Below are positions 1-9,286 of a stretch of DNA of 64,000 nucleotides, piece by piece. The notes beneath the pieces are model-generated. The model did not search any database and was not told the origin of the DNA. It was given only the letters and a program-made list of their open reading frames with translations. Numbering within the stretch: the stretch's first letter is position 1; each line of letters starts with the position of its first letter. The DNA is from CAWKAV01 sp963847735. Its GTDB lineage: Bacteria; Desulfobacterota; Desulfuromonadia; Desulfuromonadales; BM103. Position numbers and translations under genes: made by a program. The stretch covers positions 186,001-250,000 of the forward strand of contig CAWKAV010000016.1 in assembly GCA_963847735.1 (NCBI GenBank). The letters are read 5' to 3'.

Positions 1-52
1 GGTTGGCGTTTTCGGCAATTATCTTGGCAGGCTCATAAAATCGCACTCATCA

Positions 53-535
53 TCAGGCAACCACGACAACGGTGACAGTTTTCCGATCCTTGCCACTGCC
101 GATAGTTATCTCTTCTCCGCAAACCCTGCCGAGCAGAGCACGACCCAGAGGCGACTCCGGCGTGATGACAATATACTCCGTGTCATCGCCGGCCAACTTC
201 AACCCCCCTGCGGCAGGGCCCAGAAAGACCTGTCGGCGGCTGCCATCTTCGGCCTCGATGGTAACCGAAGCGGTCAAACGGATGGGTGTTTTTTCATCAA
301 AATGACGCAGCGTCAGGTTCCGGTAATTCTCCAGTGACTGGCGAATTTCCTGGGCGCGGTTAGCGTGCCCTTGCGCTATATAGGAGGCTTCCAGCCCGGT
401 GGTGTCATACTTGTTGTCGGGAAGACATTCTTCGTGCGTGGCGGCAGCATGGGCGGTTCTGGCCGCCTCTGTCAGGATGGCCAGGTCGGCCGTCAGGATT
501 GCGATGATTTTGTTTAGGAGCGTTTCTTTGTGCAT
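53..535 (-). CDS. GreA/GreB-family transcription elongation factor-like protein
   Basis: A 160-residue protein whose C-terminal half looks like the FKBP-like domain of GreA/GreB. The conserved stretch SPLGRALLGRVCGEEITI lies near residues 128-145, where Gre factors have SPLGxALLGKxxGD. Gre factors bind in the RNA polymerase secondary channel and stimulate cleavage of backtracked RNA. The N-terminal half is predicted helical, as expected for the Gre coiled coil, but it carries a KYDTTGLEAS segment typical of the divergent GreAB-like group rather than classical GreA. The ATG start gives the expected 160-residue Gre length. It is transcribed away from the TPP-enzyme gene, with about 210 bases between the two starts. 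Family assignment is good; a role identical to GreA is not shown. Confidence 0.75.
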   Translation of the reverse strand: MHKETLLNKIIAILTADLAILTEAARTAHAAATHEECLPDNKYDTTGLEASYIAQGHANRAQEIRQSLENYRNLTLRHFDEKTPIRLTASVTIEAEDGSRRQVFLGPAAGGLKLAGDDTEYIVITPESPLGRALLGRVCGEEITIGSGKDRKTVTVVVVA

Positions 536-749
536 GGAAAGAGCTTCTCACAAGGATATGGATGGATGCAAGGTGGAGCAATGACACGAAAAGGTGGCCT
601 CCCGATCGGGACACATATTTTTGGGTGTTTCGAACTTGGAATTGTAAAATCTGCAAATATGTATTAGTTGTTGAGTGTTGGGGTCGGCGCCCAGGAATAT
701 TTTCAAGAGCTGGCCGCTATGAGTGCTTTCTTCCTTGCCGAGTGAATAC

Positions 750-2420
750 ATGACAAAAAAAACCGCAGCTCAAATTCTGGTCGATTGCCTGGTCGTCAAC
801 GGCGCCGACCGAGTCTACGGAGTGCCTGGCGAAAGTTACCTGGCCGTTCTGGATACGCTCTATGGGCGAAATGACATTCACTTTTTGAATTTCCGTCAGG
901 AGGGCGGGGCGGCCATGGCTGCCGAGGCATACGGCAAGCTCACAGGACGCCCCGGTGTCTGCATGGTAACACGCGGTCCGGGCGCGACCAATGCCAGCGC
1001 TGGCGTGCATGTGGCGTTTCAGGATTCGACGCCGATGATCCTGCTGATCGGCCAGGTTGGACGAGGCATGCTGGAGCGCGAAGCCTTCCAGGAGATCGAT
1101 TACCGGCGCATGTTCGGCCAGATGGCCAAGTGGGTCGCCCAGATTGATGATGCGACGCGGGTGCCGGAATTTATCAATCGCGCCTACGCCACCGCGACTT
1201 CCGGACGGCCGGGCCCGGTGGTCCTGGCTCTGCCCGAGGATATGCTACGCGAGCTCGTCGATGAGCCGTGCCTGCCACCACCGGCAAAAACCGTGCTGCC
1301 GGCCCCTTCGGCCCGGGACATGAGCGCCTTGGCGGCGTTGCTCGCTGCCAGCCAAAGACCGTTGCTGCTGATCGGCGGTGGCGGTTGGTCGACGGCTGTG
1401 TCCGATCATGTCAAAGCCTTTGCCGAGGCCAACCAGGTTCCGGTTGCGGCCAGCTTCAGGTGCCAGGATTACCTGGATAACGAACACTCTCATTATGTCG
1501 GCCACGTCGGCATCGGCATCGACCCCAACCTTGCAAAACGCGTCAGGGCGTGCGACCTTCTGATCGTGCTCGGTCCCCGGCTGGGCGAAATGACCACCAG
1601 CGGCTACCAGTTGCTGACCCCGCCGCAAACCGCCATGCCGTTGATCCATGTTCATGCCGACGTTGAGGAACTGGGGAGGGTCTACCATCCGACCCTCGCC
1701 ATCAATGCGGCAGCGGCGACCGCCGCCGCTGCTTTGTCCGCGCTCGATGCGGTGCAGCGCAAAATCGACCCCCACTGGTTGAGTGAAGCGCGGCAGGCCT
1801 TTGCGCTTTTCCGCCGCGGCCAGGATTCGCCCGGGTCCGTTCAGCTGCGGGCCATCGTCAAGTATCTGGGCGCTACTCTGGCCGCTGATGCAATTGTGAC
1901 CAACGGCGCCGGCAATTATGCCATCTGGCTGCATCGCTTCTTTGCGTATCGTCAGTATCGCACCCAACTCGCTCCCACCTGTGGCTCCATGGGCTATGGA
2001 TTGCCTGCCGCGGTCGCTGCTGCAGAGTTATATCGCGACCGGCCGGTGATCTGTTTTGCCGGTGACGGCTGCTTTATGATGTCTTGCCAGGAATTTGCCA
2101 CGGCAGTTCAATACGGCTTGAAGCTGGTGGTGATTCTGGTCAACAACGGCATGTACGGCACGATCCGCATGCATCAGGAACGCCGGTATCCCGGTCGCGT
2201 CTCGGCCACAACATTGGTCAACCCTGATTTCGCCGCCATGGCGCGAGCGATGGGCGGGTTTGGCGCCACTGTCACCAGAACCGGGGAATTTGCCGGCGTT
2301 TTCGACCAGGCCCGGGCCCATGCCGGCCCGTCCCTGATCGAAGTCCGGATCAACCCCGAAGCGCTGACCCCCGATATCTCACTGATCCCTGACATGAGTA
2401 GAGTGAGCCGTGATTTATGA
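750..2420 (+). CDS. Thiamine pyrophosphate-dependent enzyme, acetolactate synthase-like
   Basis: About 556 residues in the three-domain TPP decarboxylase/synthase fold. The N-terminal Pyr domain has the catalytic-glutamate region RQEGGAAMAAEAYG. A central Rossmann-like domain follows. The C-terminal PP domain has the TPP motif GDGCFMMSCQEFATA and then NNGMYGT. Family members include acetolactate synthase, benzoylformate decarboxylase and related ligases; the substrate cannot be read from sequence. I chose ATG 750 (MTKKTAAQILVDCL) over GTG 723 because family homology begins there. The stop overlaps the next ATG (ATGA), so the gene is translationally coupled to a DUF364 protein. It has no branched-chain biosynthesis neighbour and no small regulatory subunit, so a housekeeping IlvB role is unlikely. 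Confidence 0.85.
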   Translation: MTKKTAAQILVDCLVVNGADRVYGVPGESYLAVLDTLYGRNDIHFLNFRQEGGAAMAAEAYGKLTGRPGVCMVTRGPGATNASAGVHVAFQDSTPMILLIGQVGRGMLEREAFQEIDYRRMFGQMAKWVAQIDDATRVPEFINRAYATATSGRPGPVVLALPEDMLRELVDEPCLPPPAKTVLPAPSARDMSALAALLAASQRPLLLIGGGGWSTAVSDHVKAFAEANQVPVAASFRCQDYLDNEHSHYVGHVGIGIDPNLAKRVRACDLLIVLGPRLGEMTTSGYQLLTPPQTAMPLIHVHADVEELGRVYHPTLAINAAAATAAAALSALDAVQRKIDPHWLSEARQAFALFRRGQDSPGSVQLRAIVKYLGATLAADAIVTNGAGNYAIWLHRFFAYRQYRTQLAPTCGSMGYGLPAAVAAAELYRDRPVICFAGDGCFMMSCQEFATAVQYGLKLVVILVNNGMYGTIRMHQERRYPGRVSATTLVNPDFAAMARAMGGFGATVTRTGEFAGVFDQARAHAGPSLIEVRINPEALTPDISLIPDMSRVSRDL

Positions 2421-3247
2421 GTATCATGACTGAAATGAAGGAGATGGCCCTGGGAATCGGCTCGCGTTTTCATATTCCGAAGATTGCCGGGATCGTCCTG
2501 CCGCCCTTCGCTGAAGGAGGCCAGTCCAAAGGCTCTGAATTCATGGCCATGGCCCTTGAAAATGGCGCAGGAGGGCTCAGCTATGTTCTGCTGCCCGACA
2601 GTGCAGCTGAGGACTACAGAACATTAAAGCCTCAGGCGTTTATCAATACCCGTCCGGAACAGTATGCGGAGGCTTTCGGTGGACCAGACCCTGTACAAAA
2701 CATGTTGGGGCTGGCTGCCATAAACGCCATTTGTCAGCATGTCATGCGCCTCACAGGACGCGTGCCCGGCGCCGCCACGGATTCTCTCGGACTGTTGAAT
2801 ATCGAGGATGGTGATCGAGTGGGGATGGTTGGCCTGTTCCCGCCGCTGCTGAAATATCTGCGCGGCAGCAACGCCGAACTCACCATCATCGAAAAGGATG
2901 CCCGCTTGGTCGAGCGTTACACCAACCTGCCTGTGACTCTCGATGTCACGGCCCTGAATCACTGCAACAAAGTGCTTTGCACCAGCACGACGGTACTGAA
3001 TGATACTCTTGACGACGTGTTGCAACAGTGCACTTCTGCCGAACATATTGCCGTGCTGGGGCCTACGGCAGGCTATTTCCCGGACCCCCTGTTCGCACGG
3101 GGTGTCGACGTGTTGGGCGGTCGCTTTGTCAACGACGGTATGTTGTTGCTGAAGTTGATTGCGGAAGGCAGACGCTGGGGGGAGACGACACAAAAGCTGT
3201 GCTTTCAGGCCGCTGACTATGCTGGAGTTGAGTGTGGAATCAATTGA
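2417..3247 (+). CDS. DUF364/DUF4213-like putative heavy-metal chelation protein
   Basis: A 276-residue soluble protein that appears to match the DUF4213/DUF364 arrangement. An N-terminal region has a FAEGGQSKGSEFMAMAL segment, followed by a C-terminal Rossmann-like half with GDRVGMVGLFPPLLKYLRG, EKDARLV, LCTSTTVLNDTLD and LGPTAGYFPDPLF. Members of this family are called putative heavy-metal chelators, but no reaction is established. Its ATG overlaps the TPP-enzyme stop by four bases, which implies coupled translation and a shared process. No signal peptide or membrane segment is visible. Family assignment is from memory of the conserved C-terminal pattern; function is unknown. Confidence 0.65.
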   Translation: MSIMTEMKEMALGIGSRFHIPKIAGIVLPPFAEGGQSKGSEFMAMALENGAGGLSYVLLPDSAAEDYRTLKPQAFINTRPEQYAEAFGGPDPVQNMLGLAAINAICQHVMRLTGRVPGAATDSLGLLNIEDGDRVGMVGLFPPLLKYLRGSNAELTIIEKDARLVERYTNLPVTLDVTALNHCNKVLCTSTTVLNDTLDDVLQQCTSAEHIAVLGPTAGYFPDPLFARGVDVLGGRFVNDGMLLLKLIAEGRRWGETTQKLCFQAADYAGVECGIN

Positions 3248-3271
3248 CCATTTTACTCGGGAAACAAGCAT

Positions 3272-3286
3272 AATGACGTCGTCATT
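3272..3286. promoter_or_regulatory. 15-base perfect inverted repeat, possible operator
   Basis: AATGACG-T-CGTCATT is a perfect 7-base inverted repeat around one T. It sits 40 bases upstream of the preferred MFS start at 3326. It has no T-run and too small a loop to be a terminator, so an operator is the likelier reading. No matching regulator is encoded nearby. Confidence 0.3.
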
Positions 3287-3325
3287 TGATCCATGTCTCT
3301 ATTCCATCAAGCACGAGGGCTCTCC

Positions 3326-4570
3326 ATGAGAAAGTTTTCCCCGCGCAATGTGGTCCTGCTCATGTGTGGGGCGGAAATCCTCAGCATGACCGGATTCGCC
3401 ACCTATCCTGCTTTGCTGCCGGTGCTGCGCGCTGAATGGGGGCTCAGCAACTCGGAGGCCGGGCTGATCAGCGGCATTTTTTTTGCCGGGTATATGGCAG
3501 CGACTCCGGTTCTGGTGGGGTTGACAGACCGCATTGATGCGCGCCGCATTTACCTGTTGGCAACGACGCTGGCCTTTGTCGGTAGCCTCGGTTTTGCCCT
3601 GTTCGCTCAGGATCTGCTGTCCGCCATGTTTTTCCAGGCTATGGTCGGAGCCGGCCTTGCGGGTACCTACATGCCGGGATTGCGGCTGCTGACCGATCAA
3701 TTCCAGGGCGCCACGCCCAGTCGCGCGGTGGCGTTCTATACCTCGACCTTCGGCCTGGGTACGACCGGCTCCCTTTTCCTGGCCGGCGCTCTTGAACCGG
3801 TCGGCTGGAATTGGGCCTTTGCCGCCGCGGCCCTCGGACCCCTTATTGCCGGTCCCCTGGTTTTTTTCAGCGTTAGCGCGCGTCCGATCCAGGCTGGCGG
3901 GGCTGCGCCAGGCATGCTGTTTGACTTTCGGCCGGTGCTGCGCAACCGCGAGGCCATGGGCTATATTCTCGGCTACGCCGCGCACTGTTGGGAGCTGTTC
4001 GGTTTACGCTCCTGGTTGCCGGCCTTCTTCGCCTTCAGCCTGGGCCTGACTGCGAGCGGGGGCGGTTTCTGGTTCGGCGCTGCGGCTCTGGCGGCCTGGA
4101 TCAACATGATCGGTCCCCTGGCGAGCATCTTCGGCAACGAAGTCGCGGTGCGCCGGGGACGCAAACCCGTGGTGCTGGCGGTGATGGCAGCGTCGGGAAC
4201 CCTGGCCTGCCTGGTCGGTTTCAGTGCGCCGCTGCCGATCATGGTGGTCTTTATCCTGATGACGCTCTATTTCCTGCTGGTCATGGGCGATTCGGCGGCT
4301 CTCACCGCTGGCCTGGTTGCCGCTGCCGAGCCCGGGCGCAAGGGCGCTGCCATGGCTCTGCATTCCCTGCTGGGTTTCGGCGCCGGGTTCCTCGCCCCGC
4401 TGGCTTTCGGCCTGGCGCTCGATATGGCTGGCGGCAACGAGTCGGTGACGGCCTGGGGCTTGGCCTACGCGGTCCTCGGTGTCTGGTCGCTGGTTGCCGT
4501 AGCCCTCGCGCTGCTGCGCCGTCTGTCATCGGGACCGGACCCCGCCAGGACAACGCCCCGCAAATTGTGA
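3326..4570 (+). CDS. MFS transporter, CynX/NimT-like
   Basis: About 414 residues with roughly twelve hydrophobic segments and MFS signatures, including GLTDRIDARRIYL between TM2 and TM3 and a mid-protein NEVAVRRGRKPVVLAVM loop. The overall pattern resembles the CynX/NimT branch, exporters or importers of small anions and drugs. Substrate is unknown. I preferred ATG 3326 (MRKFSPRNVV) to ATG 3293 because the extra eleven residues add nothing conserved and 3326 begins just before TM1. It starts about 80 bases after the DUF364 gene and may be co-transcribed with the TPP/DUF364 pair. An inverted repeat lies upstream. Low-complexity C-terminal residues end the protein. Confidence 0.8.
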   Translation: MRKFSPRNVVLLMCGAEILSMTGFATYPALLPVLRAEWGLSNSEAGLISGIFFAGYMAATPVLVGLTDRIDARRIYLLATTLAFVGSLGFALFAQDLLSAMFFQAMVGAGLAGTYMPGLRLLTDQFQGATPSRAVAFYTSTFGLGTTGSLFLAGALEPVGWNWAFAAAALGPLIAGPLVFFSVSARPIQAGGAAPGMLFDFRPVLRNREAMGYILGYAAHCWELFGLRSWLPAFFAFSLGLTASGGGFWFGAAALAAWINMIGPLASIFGNEVAVRRGRKPVVLAVMAASGTLACLVGFSAPLPIMVVFILMTLYFLLVMGDSAALTAGLVAAAEPGRKGAAMALHSLLGFGAGFLAPLAFGLALDMAGGNESVTAWGLAYAVLGVWSLVAVALALLRRLSSGPDPARTTPRKL

Positions 4571-4677
4571 ATGTGCGGGACATCCCTCTTATTTCATACC
4601 TCCGCCAATCACGCAGGGCCTCCTCATCAAGGGGTTCTCCTAACACGGCTCTGGCTCTTGATGTTATAATCAGAAAC

Positions 4678-6742
4678 ATGTTGCGAATTCTAAAACTTCT
4701 GCCGGTTCTGATCCTGCTGAGTATCGCTCCACTGACGGCTTGGGCCCATGAGCTGATTGAACAGGAACTGTTTATCAGGCTTGTTCCGGAAGACCATCGC
4801 CTGGAAGGGCAGTCGGTCATGTCTTTTGACAACGTGCCCGCGGGTTGGCCGGTCGAGTTTCTTCTGACAGAACGTGCCGATGTCGAGGCCGTGACAACGG
4901 ACGGCAAACCGGTTCCCTTCAAATTCGATCGCGGACTTTTGCAGATAAAACCGAAAGACAGCCCCTCTGTAGTGACCATTAATTACCGGATCCGCTTCGA
5001 TGATCCCGTGCCGCAGGATTATGTCGGTATTGAAGATCCATCCATGGGCGTTACTGCGACGATCATGCCCGAAGGTGCTTTTCTTTCTGCAGCGTCCGGT
5101 TGGCATCCTTTGCCAGTCGGCGTGAATTGTCGCTTCCGGGTGACGGTTGCCGGACCGTCGGGATTGTGCGGCGTTACTGATGGTCAGCTGATTGCCCTGG
5201 AGTCGGGCGAGAGTGGGACAGGACGATCTGGCAGACGCCGGAGACACAGTCCGCCCTGGCCCTGGCGGCGGGATATTATCAAGTTGCGCGGGATGACCTT
5301 GGCGAGATCCAGTTGCTGGTCTTTACCAGCGCGGAGAATGCCGCGCTGGCTCCAGGCTTACCTTGAATCGTGTCGTCAATACCTTGAACTCTACCAGAAA
5401 TTGTTCGGACCCTATCCGTACTCCAAGTTTGCCGTGGTCGAGAACTTCTACCCCACCGGCTACGGCATGCCAGGCTGGACCTTGCTGGGCAGCAGCGTGA
5501 TCAGGCTGCCCTTTATTCGCACTACCAGTCTGCCCCACGAGATCGCCCACACCTGGTGGGGCAACGCAATTAAGGTCGATTACCGGTCCGGCAACTGGGC
5601 CGAAGGCCTGGCCACCTATGTGGCCGATTATTATCTGAAAGAACTGCATGATCCCGCCGAAGCGCTTGAGTACCGGCGCAAGATCCTGCGCGACTATGCG
5701 GCCCTGATCGATGTCGGTGATGACCTGCCCCTGAGCGCTTTTCGCAGTCGTATGACCAGGCGCGACCAGGCTGTCGGCTACGGCAAGGCGGCCATGATTT
5801 TTCATATGCTGCGACAGCGGATCGGCGATGAGACTTTTTGGTCAGGCCTGCGGGCCGCCGCTCGGCAGGGTCTCGGCAAACGCTACGCCTGGAGCGATCT
5901 GCAACAGCACTTTGAAACCGCCTCCGGCATGGACCTCGCAACCTTTTTCCAGCAGTGGATTGAACGACTCGGCGCTCCACAGCTTGAATTGGCGGAAGTC
6001 AGCGTCACTCCGGTCGATGTCGGTTGGCAGGTTTCCGGAACCCTGCTCCAGAATGAGCCAGCCTACGATCTCGCCGTGCCGTTGCGGCTGGAAACGGCGA
6101 CGCAAAAGCATGACAAGACCCTCGCCTTGGTGGGACGCCGGAACGGTTTTGTTTTCAGCGTCCCGGAACGTCCGCTCAGTCTCAGTGTCGACTCCGAGAG
6201 CATCCTGTTCCGCAAGCTTTATCAAGAAGAACTGCCGGCCACGGTGAATGACCTGCGGGCCTCGAGGGTGCCGCTGGTCGTCGTTGCCAACGGCTCAGAG
6301 GCGTTGCTCGATGCGGCCGGGGATCTGCTGCTCGGCCTGCAGTGGCAACAGGCGCCGGTGATGAGTGAAGCGAATTATCTTGTTCAACGGCCGACCGGCA
6401 GAGACCTTTTGGTGTTGGGATGGCCTGCTAATCAGATTCTTCGCCCCGAGCTTCCGAAAGGCTTGACTGTTGCAGCACGGCAGTTCGAAATCGGTGACCA
6501 GTTATACGCCGGGGAGCAGGATGTGCTTTTCCTGGTTATCGACCGGTCACGAACGGCGCCGTGTCACCGCATATCTCCTGCCTGGCTCGCCATCCGCAGC
6601 GCGGGATACGGCCCGGCGCATTCCACATTATGGCCGCTACAGCTATCTGGCTTTTCGCGACGGCCGCAACCAGGTCAAGTCGACATGGGAACCCGCCAGT
6701 TCTCCGCTGAAGATATTTTTTAATGAGGGATCCGTGCCATGA
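4678..6742 (+). CDS. M1-family zinc metallopeptidase, exported (frameshifted in this sequence)
   Basis: About 687 residues after reconstruction. An N-terminal signal peptide (MLRILKLLPVLILLSIAPLTAWA) is followed by a beta-rich region, then the gluzincin core. The core has HEIAHTWWGN near residue 286, with the third zinc ligand in NWAEGLATY 19 residues later, and YGKAAMIFHMLR downstream. M1 enzymes are aminopeptidases; a periplasmic location is inferred. Three indels break the frame: one missing base near 5210, one extra near 5350 and one extra near 6555. Between 5223 and about 5350 the family-like peptide is in another frame. The true C-terminus is also in another frame and ends in TGA at 6740-6742, overlapping the next ATG. 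That coupling supports the reconstruction and suggests sequence error rather than decay. Confidence 0.75.
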
Positions 6743-7605
6743 ACTTTGTGCGTATTTTGATTTGGTGTGCATTCACCACCGGCTTCGCCGTGCTCACGCC
6801 GGCGGCAACCCTGGCTCACCCGCACATTATCGCTGTCGACGGAAAGATTGAAATCTCACTCGATGAACTGCTCGATGACCTGCGCCGCGTTCAGGTTGTC
6901 TTCATCGGTGAATTCCATGATCATTCCGGTCACCACAATGCCCAACTCAGCATCATCGAGGCCCTCGGCAAAGATCAAAAACCCCTTGCTATCGGGCTCG
7001 AGATGTTTCGCAGGGACAGCCAGGAAACGCTCGATCTCTGGACCAACAGTAACTTGCCGCTGACAGATTTTCTGCCAATTTACAATGACAACTGGAGTTT
7101 GTGGGAAAAGTATCAGGAGATTTTCCTCCACGCCCGCGACCAGAAAGTTAAAATGCTCGGACTTAACATTCCGCGAAGTATTACCCGCAAAGTACTGCGC
7201 GATGGGTTCAAATCGCTGCCGGCGGAACAGCGGCAGATGCTTGGCAATGTCCAGTGTGTGGTCAGTCCGGCTTACCGCGATTTTATCCGCCAGGCGCTGG
7301 GCGGCTATGGCGGGCATGGCGATCAGTACCTCCATTTCTGCGAAGCTCAACTGCTCTGGGATACCATGATGGCACGCAACCTGGTCGAGTTCCTCAGCGA
7401 GAACCCGGACTACCGGGTAGTGGTGCTGGCCGGTAGCGGTCACGCCTGGAAGTTCGGTATTCCCAGGCAGATGCTTGAGGAAGCTGAAATCAGCTACCGG
7501 GTGCTGCTGCCGGAAGTCCTTGGCCGGGTCGACCGGGAAAGTGCGGCCAAACAGATCACCGATTACCTGTGGCTGGATGTTGGTGAGGATGGTTGGAGAT
7601 TTTAA
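6739..7605 (+). CDS. chaN: ChaN-family haem-binding protein (DUF399)
   Basis: A 288-residue protein with an N-terminal signal-like segment ending near LAHPH, then the ChaN/Tiki-superfamily fold. VFIGEFHDHSGHH near residue 55 matches the family GExHD motif, with IGLEMFRRD, GLNIPRSITRKV and VVLAGSGHAWKFGIP following. Campylobacter ChaN binds haem and is a lipoprotein implicated in iron uptake. Here I see no clear lipobox, so it may be periplasmic instead. Its ATG overlaps the stop of the M1 peptidase, so a peptidase-plus-haem-binding unit, perhaps releasing and capturing haem, is plausible but inferred. Confidence 0.78.
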   Translation: MNFVRILIWCAFTTGFAVLTPAATLAHPHIIAVDGKIEISLDELLDDLRRVQVVFIGEFHDHSGHHNAQLSIIEALGKDQKPLAIGLEMFRRDSQETLDLWTNSNLPLTDFLPIYNDNWSLWEKYQEIFLHARDQKVKMLGLNIPRSITRKVLRDGFKSLPAEQRQMLGNVQCVVSPAYRDFIRQALGGYGGHGDQYLHFCEAQLLWDTMMARNLVEFLSENPDYRVVVLAGSGHAWKFGIPRQMLEEAEISYRVLLPEVLGRVDRESAAKQITDYLWLDVGEDGWRF

Positions 7606-7716
7606 GAATTTCAAAACAGTTCGAGATTGGAGAGCCAGGCCTTTCCGATTTGTATAAAGCTCTGCGTTGGGTAATTCTCTTGGTGGGGAGCGGCATTCGG
7701 GGTAACATCCGCGATT

Positions 7717-8967
7717 ATGCAGCAAGCAGACAAATCACATCCTTCGGCTTCATCAGCAGGTCTGCATTATGGCTGGGTGGTCGTTGGCGTTGGCACCCTG
7801 ACGATCTTCGCCTGCCTCGGTCTGGCGCGTTTTGCCTTCGGCATGCTCCTGCCCTCGATGCGTGAGGCCCTGGCAATGTCTTACGATGAAATGGGTTTCC
7901 TCGGTACCGGCAACTTTGCCGGCTACCTCGCCGCAGTCGCCGTGGCCCCTGTTCTTTTGCGCCGTTTCAGCCCGCGTCAACTGATTGCCTCGGGGCTGTT
8001 CCTGATTGCCCTGTGCATGTTTGGTATTGCTGCCGGTGATAGCTACCTTTTGATCCTGTGTCTCTACACCTGCGTCGGAATCGGCAGCGGCCTTGCCAAC
8101 ATCCCGATCATGGTGCTTGTTTCCTACTGGTTCCGGCGCGAAAAACGTGGCCAGGCTGCCGGGCTGATCGTGGTTGGTAGCGGTTTCGCCATTATGTTCT
8201 CCGGTTTTATCATCCCCGTTCTCAATGCCAATTTCGCCCGGAATGGCTGGCGCTTCAGCTGGGCGCTGCTGGCCCTGATTGTCTTGCTGGTTGCCATGGT
8301 GGCGGCCTTGCTGATTCGTAATGACCCCGCCGAAAAGGGTCTGTTGCCGGTCGGTCAGACCCGGGAACTGGAGTATGATCCATCGACAAGCAAGGGGCCG
8401 TTCAGCCCGGTACGGATCTTGTCTCACCTGGGTGTCCTGTACTTTATCTTTGGGGCCACTTACGTAATCTATGGCACCTTTATCGTCACAACGATGGTTG
8501 AAGAGTATTCATTTGCAGAAGTCGGTGCCGGTCGTTTCTGGTCCTGGGTCGGTTTCTTCAGCCTCTTTTCCGGCACCCTGTTCGGTCTGCTTTCCGACAA
8601 GGTCGGCCGCAAGGGCGGTTTGATGATCGTGTTCGGTGTGCAGACCTTGGCATACCTGCTGGCCGGTTGTCGCCTGGGAACCATGGCGCTGTTCGGTTCC
8701 GTCGTTCTCTATGGCATCGCGGTCTTCGCCATCCCGGCCATCATGGCCGCAGCTGTGGGCGATTACCTCGGCAAGGCCCGTGCGGCGGCCGCCTTTTCGA
8801 TTGTCACCTTCTGCTTTGCCATCGGCCAGACGCTTGGCCCGGCGTTGGCCGGTATGGTGGCAGAGTCTACGGGAACATTTACCGGCAGCTACCTGGCGTC
8901 TGCCGTCCTGACGGGTTTTGCGGTGGTCTGGACGAGGTTCTTGCCGGATCCGCCGCAGGCCGGTTGA
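7717..8967 (+). CDS. MFS transporter, YbfB/oxalate-formate antiporter-like
   Basis: A 416-residue polytopic protein with about twelve hydrophobic segments. MFS hallmarks include the N-terminal GWVVVGVGTLTIFACLGLAR segment, LLRRFSPRQLIASG between TM2 and TM3, YWFRREKRGQAAGLIVVG after TM4, and GLLSDKVGRKGGLMI in the second half. The pattern fits the YbfB / OFA-like branch. Substrate is unknown. It is separated from the ChaN gene by about 110 bases with no recognisable terminator. It may belong to the same unit, which would suggest a role in export or uptake related to that system, but this is inference. Confidence 0.8.
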   Translation: MQQADKSHPSASSAGLHYGWVVVGVGTLTIFACLGLARFAFGMLLPSMREALAMSYDEMGFLGTGNFAGYLAAVAVAPVLLRRFSPRQLIASGLFLIALCMFGIAAGDSYLLILCLYTCVGIGSGLANIPIMVLVSYWFRREKRGQAAGLIVVGSGFAIMFSGFIIPVLNANFARNGWRFSWALLALIVLLVAMVAALLIRNDPAEKGLLPVGQTRELEYDPSTSKGPFSPVRILSHLGVLYFIFGATYVIYGTFIVTTMVEEYSFAEVGAGRFWSWVGFFSLFSGTLFGLLSDKVGRKGGLMIVFGVQTLAYLLAGCRLGTMALFGSVVLYGIAVFAIPAIMAAAVGDYLGKARAAAAFSIVTFCFAIGQTLGPALAGMVAESTGTFTGSYLASAVLTGFAVVWTRFLPDPPQAG

Positions 8968-9286
8968 AATTTATAAGGAGCCTGACAAAAAAAGGGGCCT
9001 CATAACATCGAGACCCCGGAGGCAACTTTTTGGCTGGCAAGTGAGAAGATTTTCGGTGTTGTTCTGTAATCAGTTTCCAGTCTGCGTCATCCCGGTGTGG
9101 TAGTGCCCTTTGAACGGGTCAGGATCCTGTTTGAGGGCCCCGGGGTCAGCAATAAAATTGTGCAGAGAGCCTGATTTTTACGGGTTAAACCTTAGTATCG
9201 CGACGCTCTGTCGAGCATCATGGTTCGTACAATAGAGGATAGGACGTGACGGGAGCGTAGAAAAAATGTGAAAAGAATGTGAAAAG
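8968..9286. other. Intergenic stretch between convergent genes
   Basis: About 320 bases with no supported gene. It holds the terminator at 8987-9017 and an 11-base tandem duplication (AATGTGAAAAG twice) just before the kinase stop. A 35-codon open stretch on the minus strand around 9075-9185 has no start codon, so I do not call it. Confidence 0.6.
8987..9017 (-). terminator. Rho-independent terminator (minus strand)
   Basis: On the minus strand GGGGTCTC and GAGGCCCC pair with one mismatch around an 8-base loop and are followed directly by seven T residues. It lies about 270 bases beyond the histidine kinase stop. The stem could also slow plus-strand transcription from the MFS gene, though no T-run follows on that strand. 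Confidence 0.65.

Noticed and set aside
3988..4677. Long in-frame extension upstream of the M1 peptidase start
   Set aside because: It lies antiparallel in frame to the MFS gene on the same strand, has no family similarity, and is followed by a proper signal peptide at 4678.
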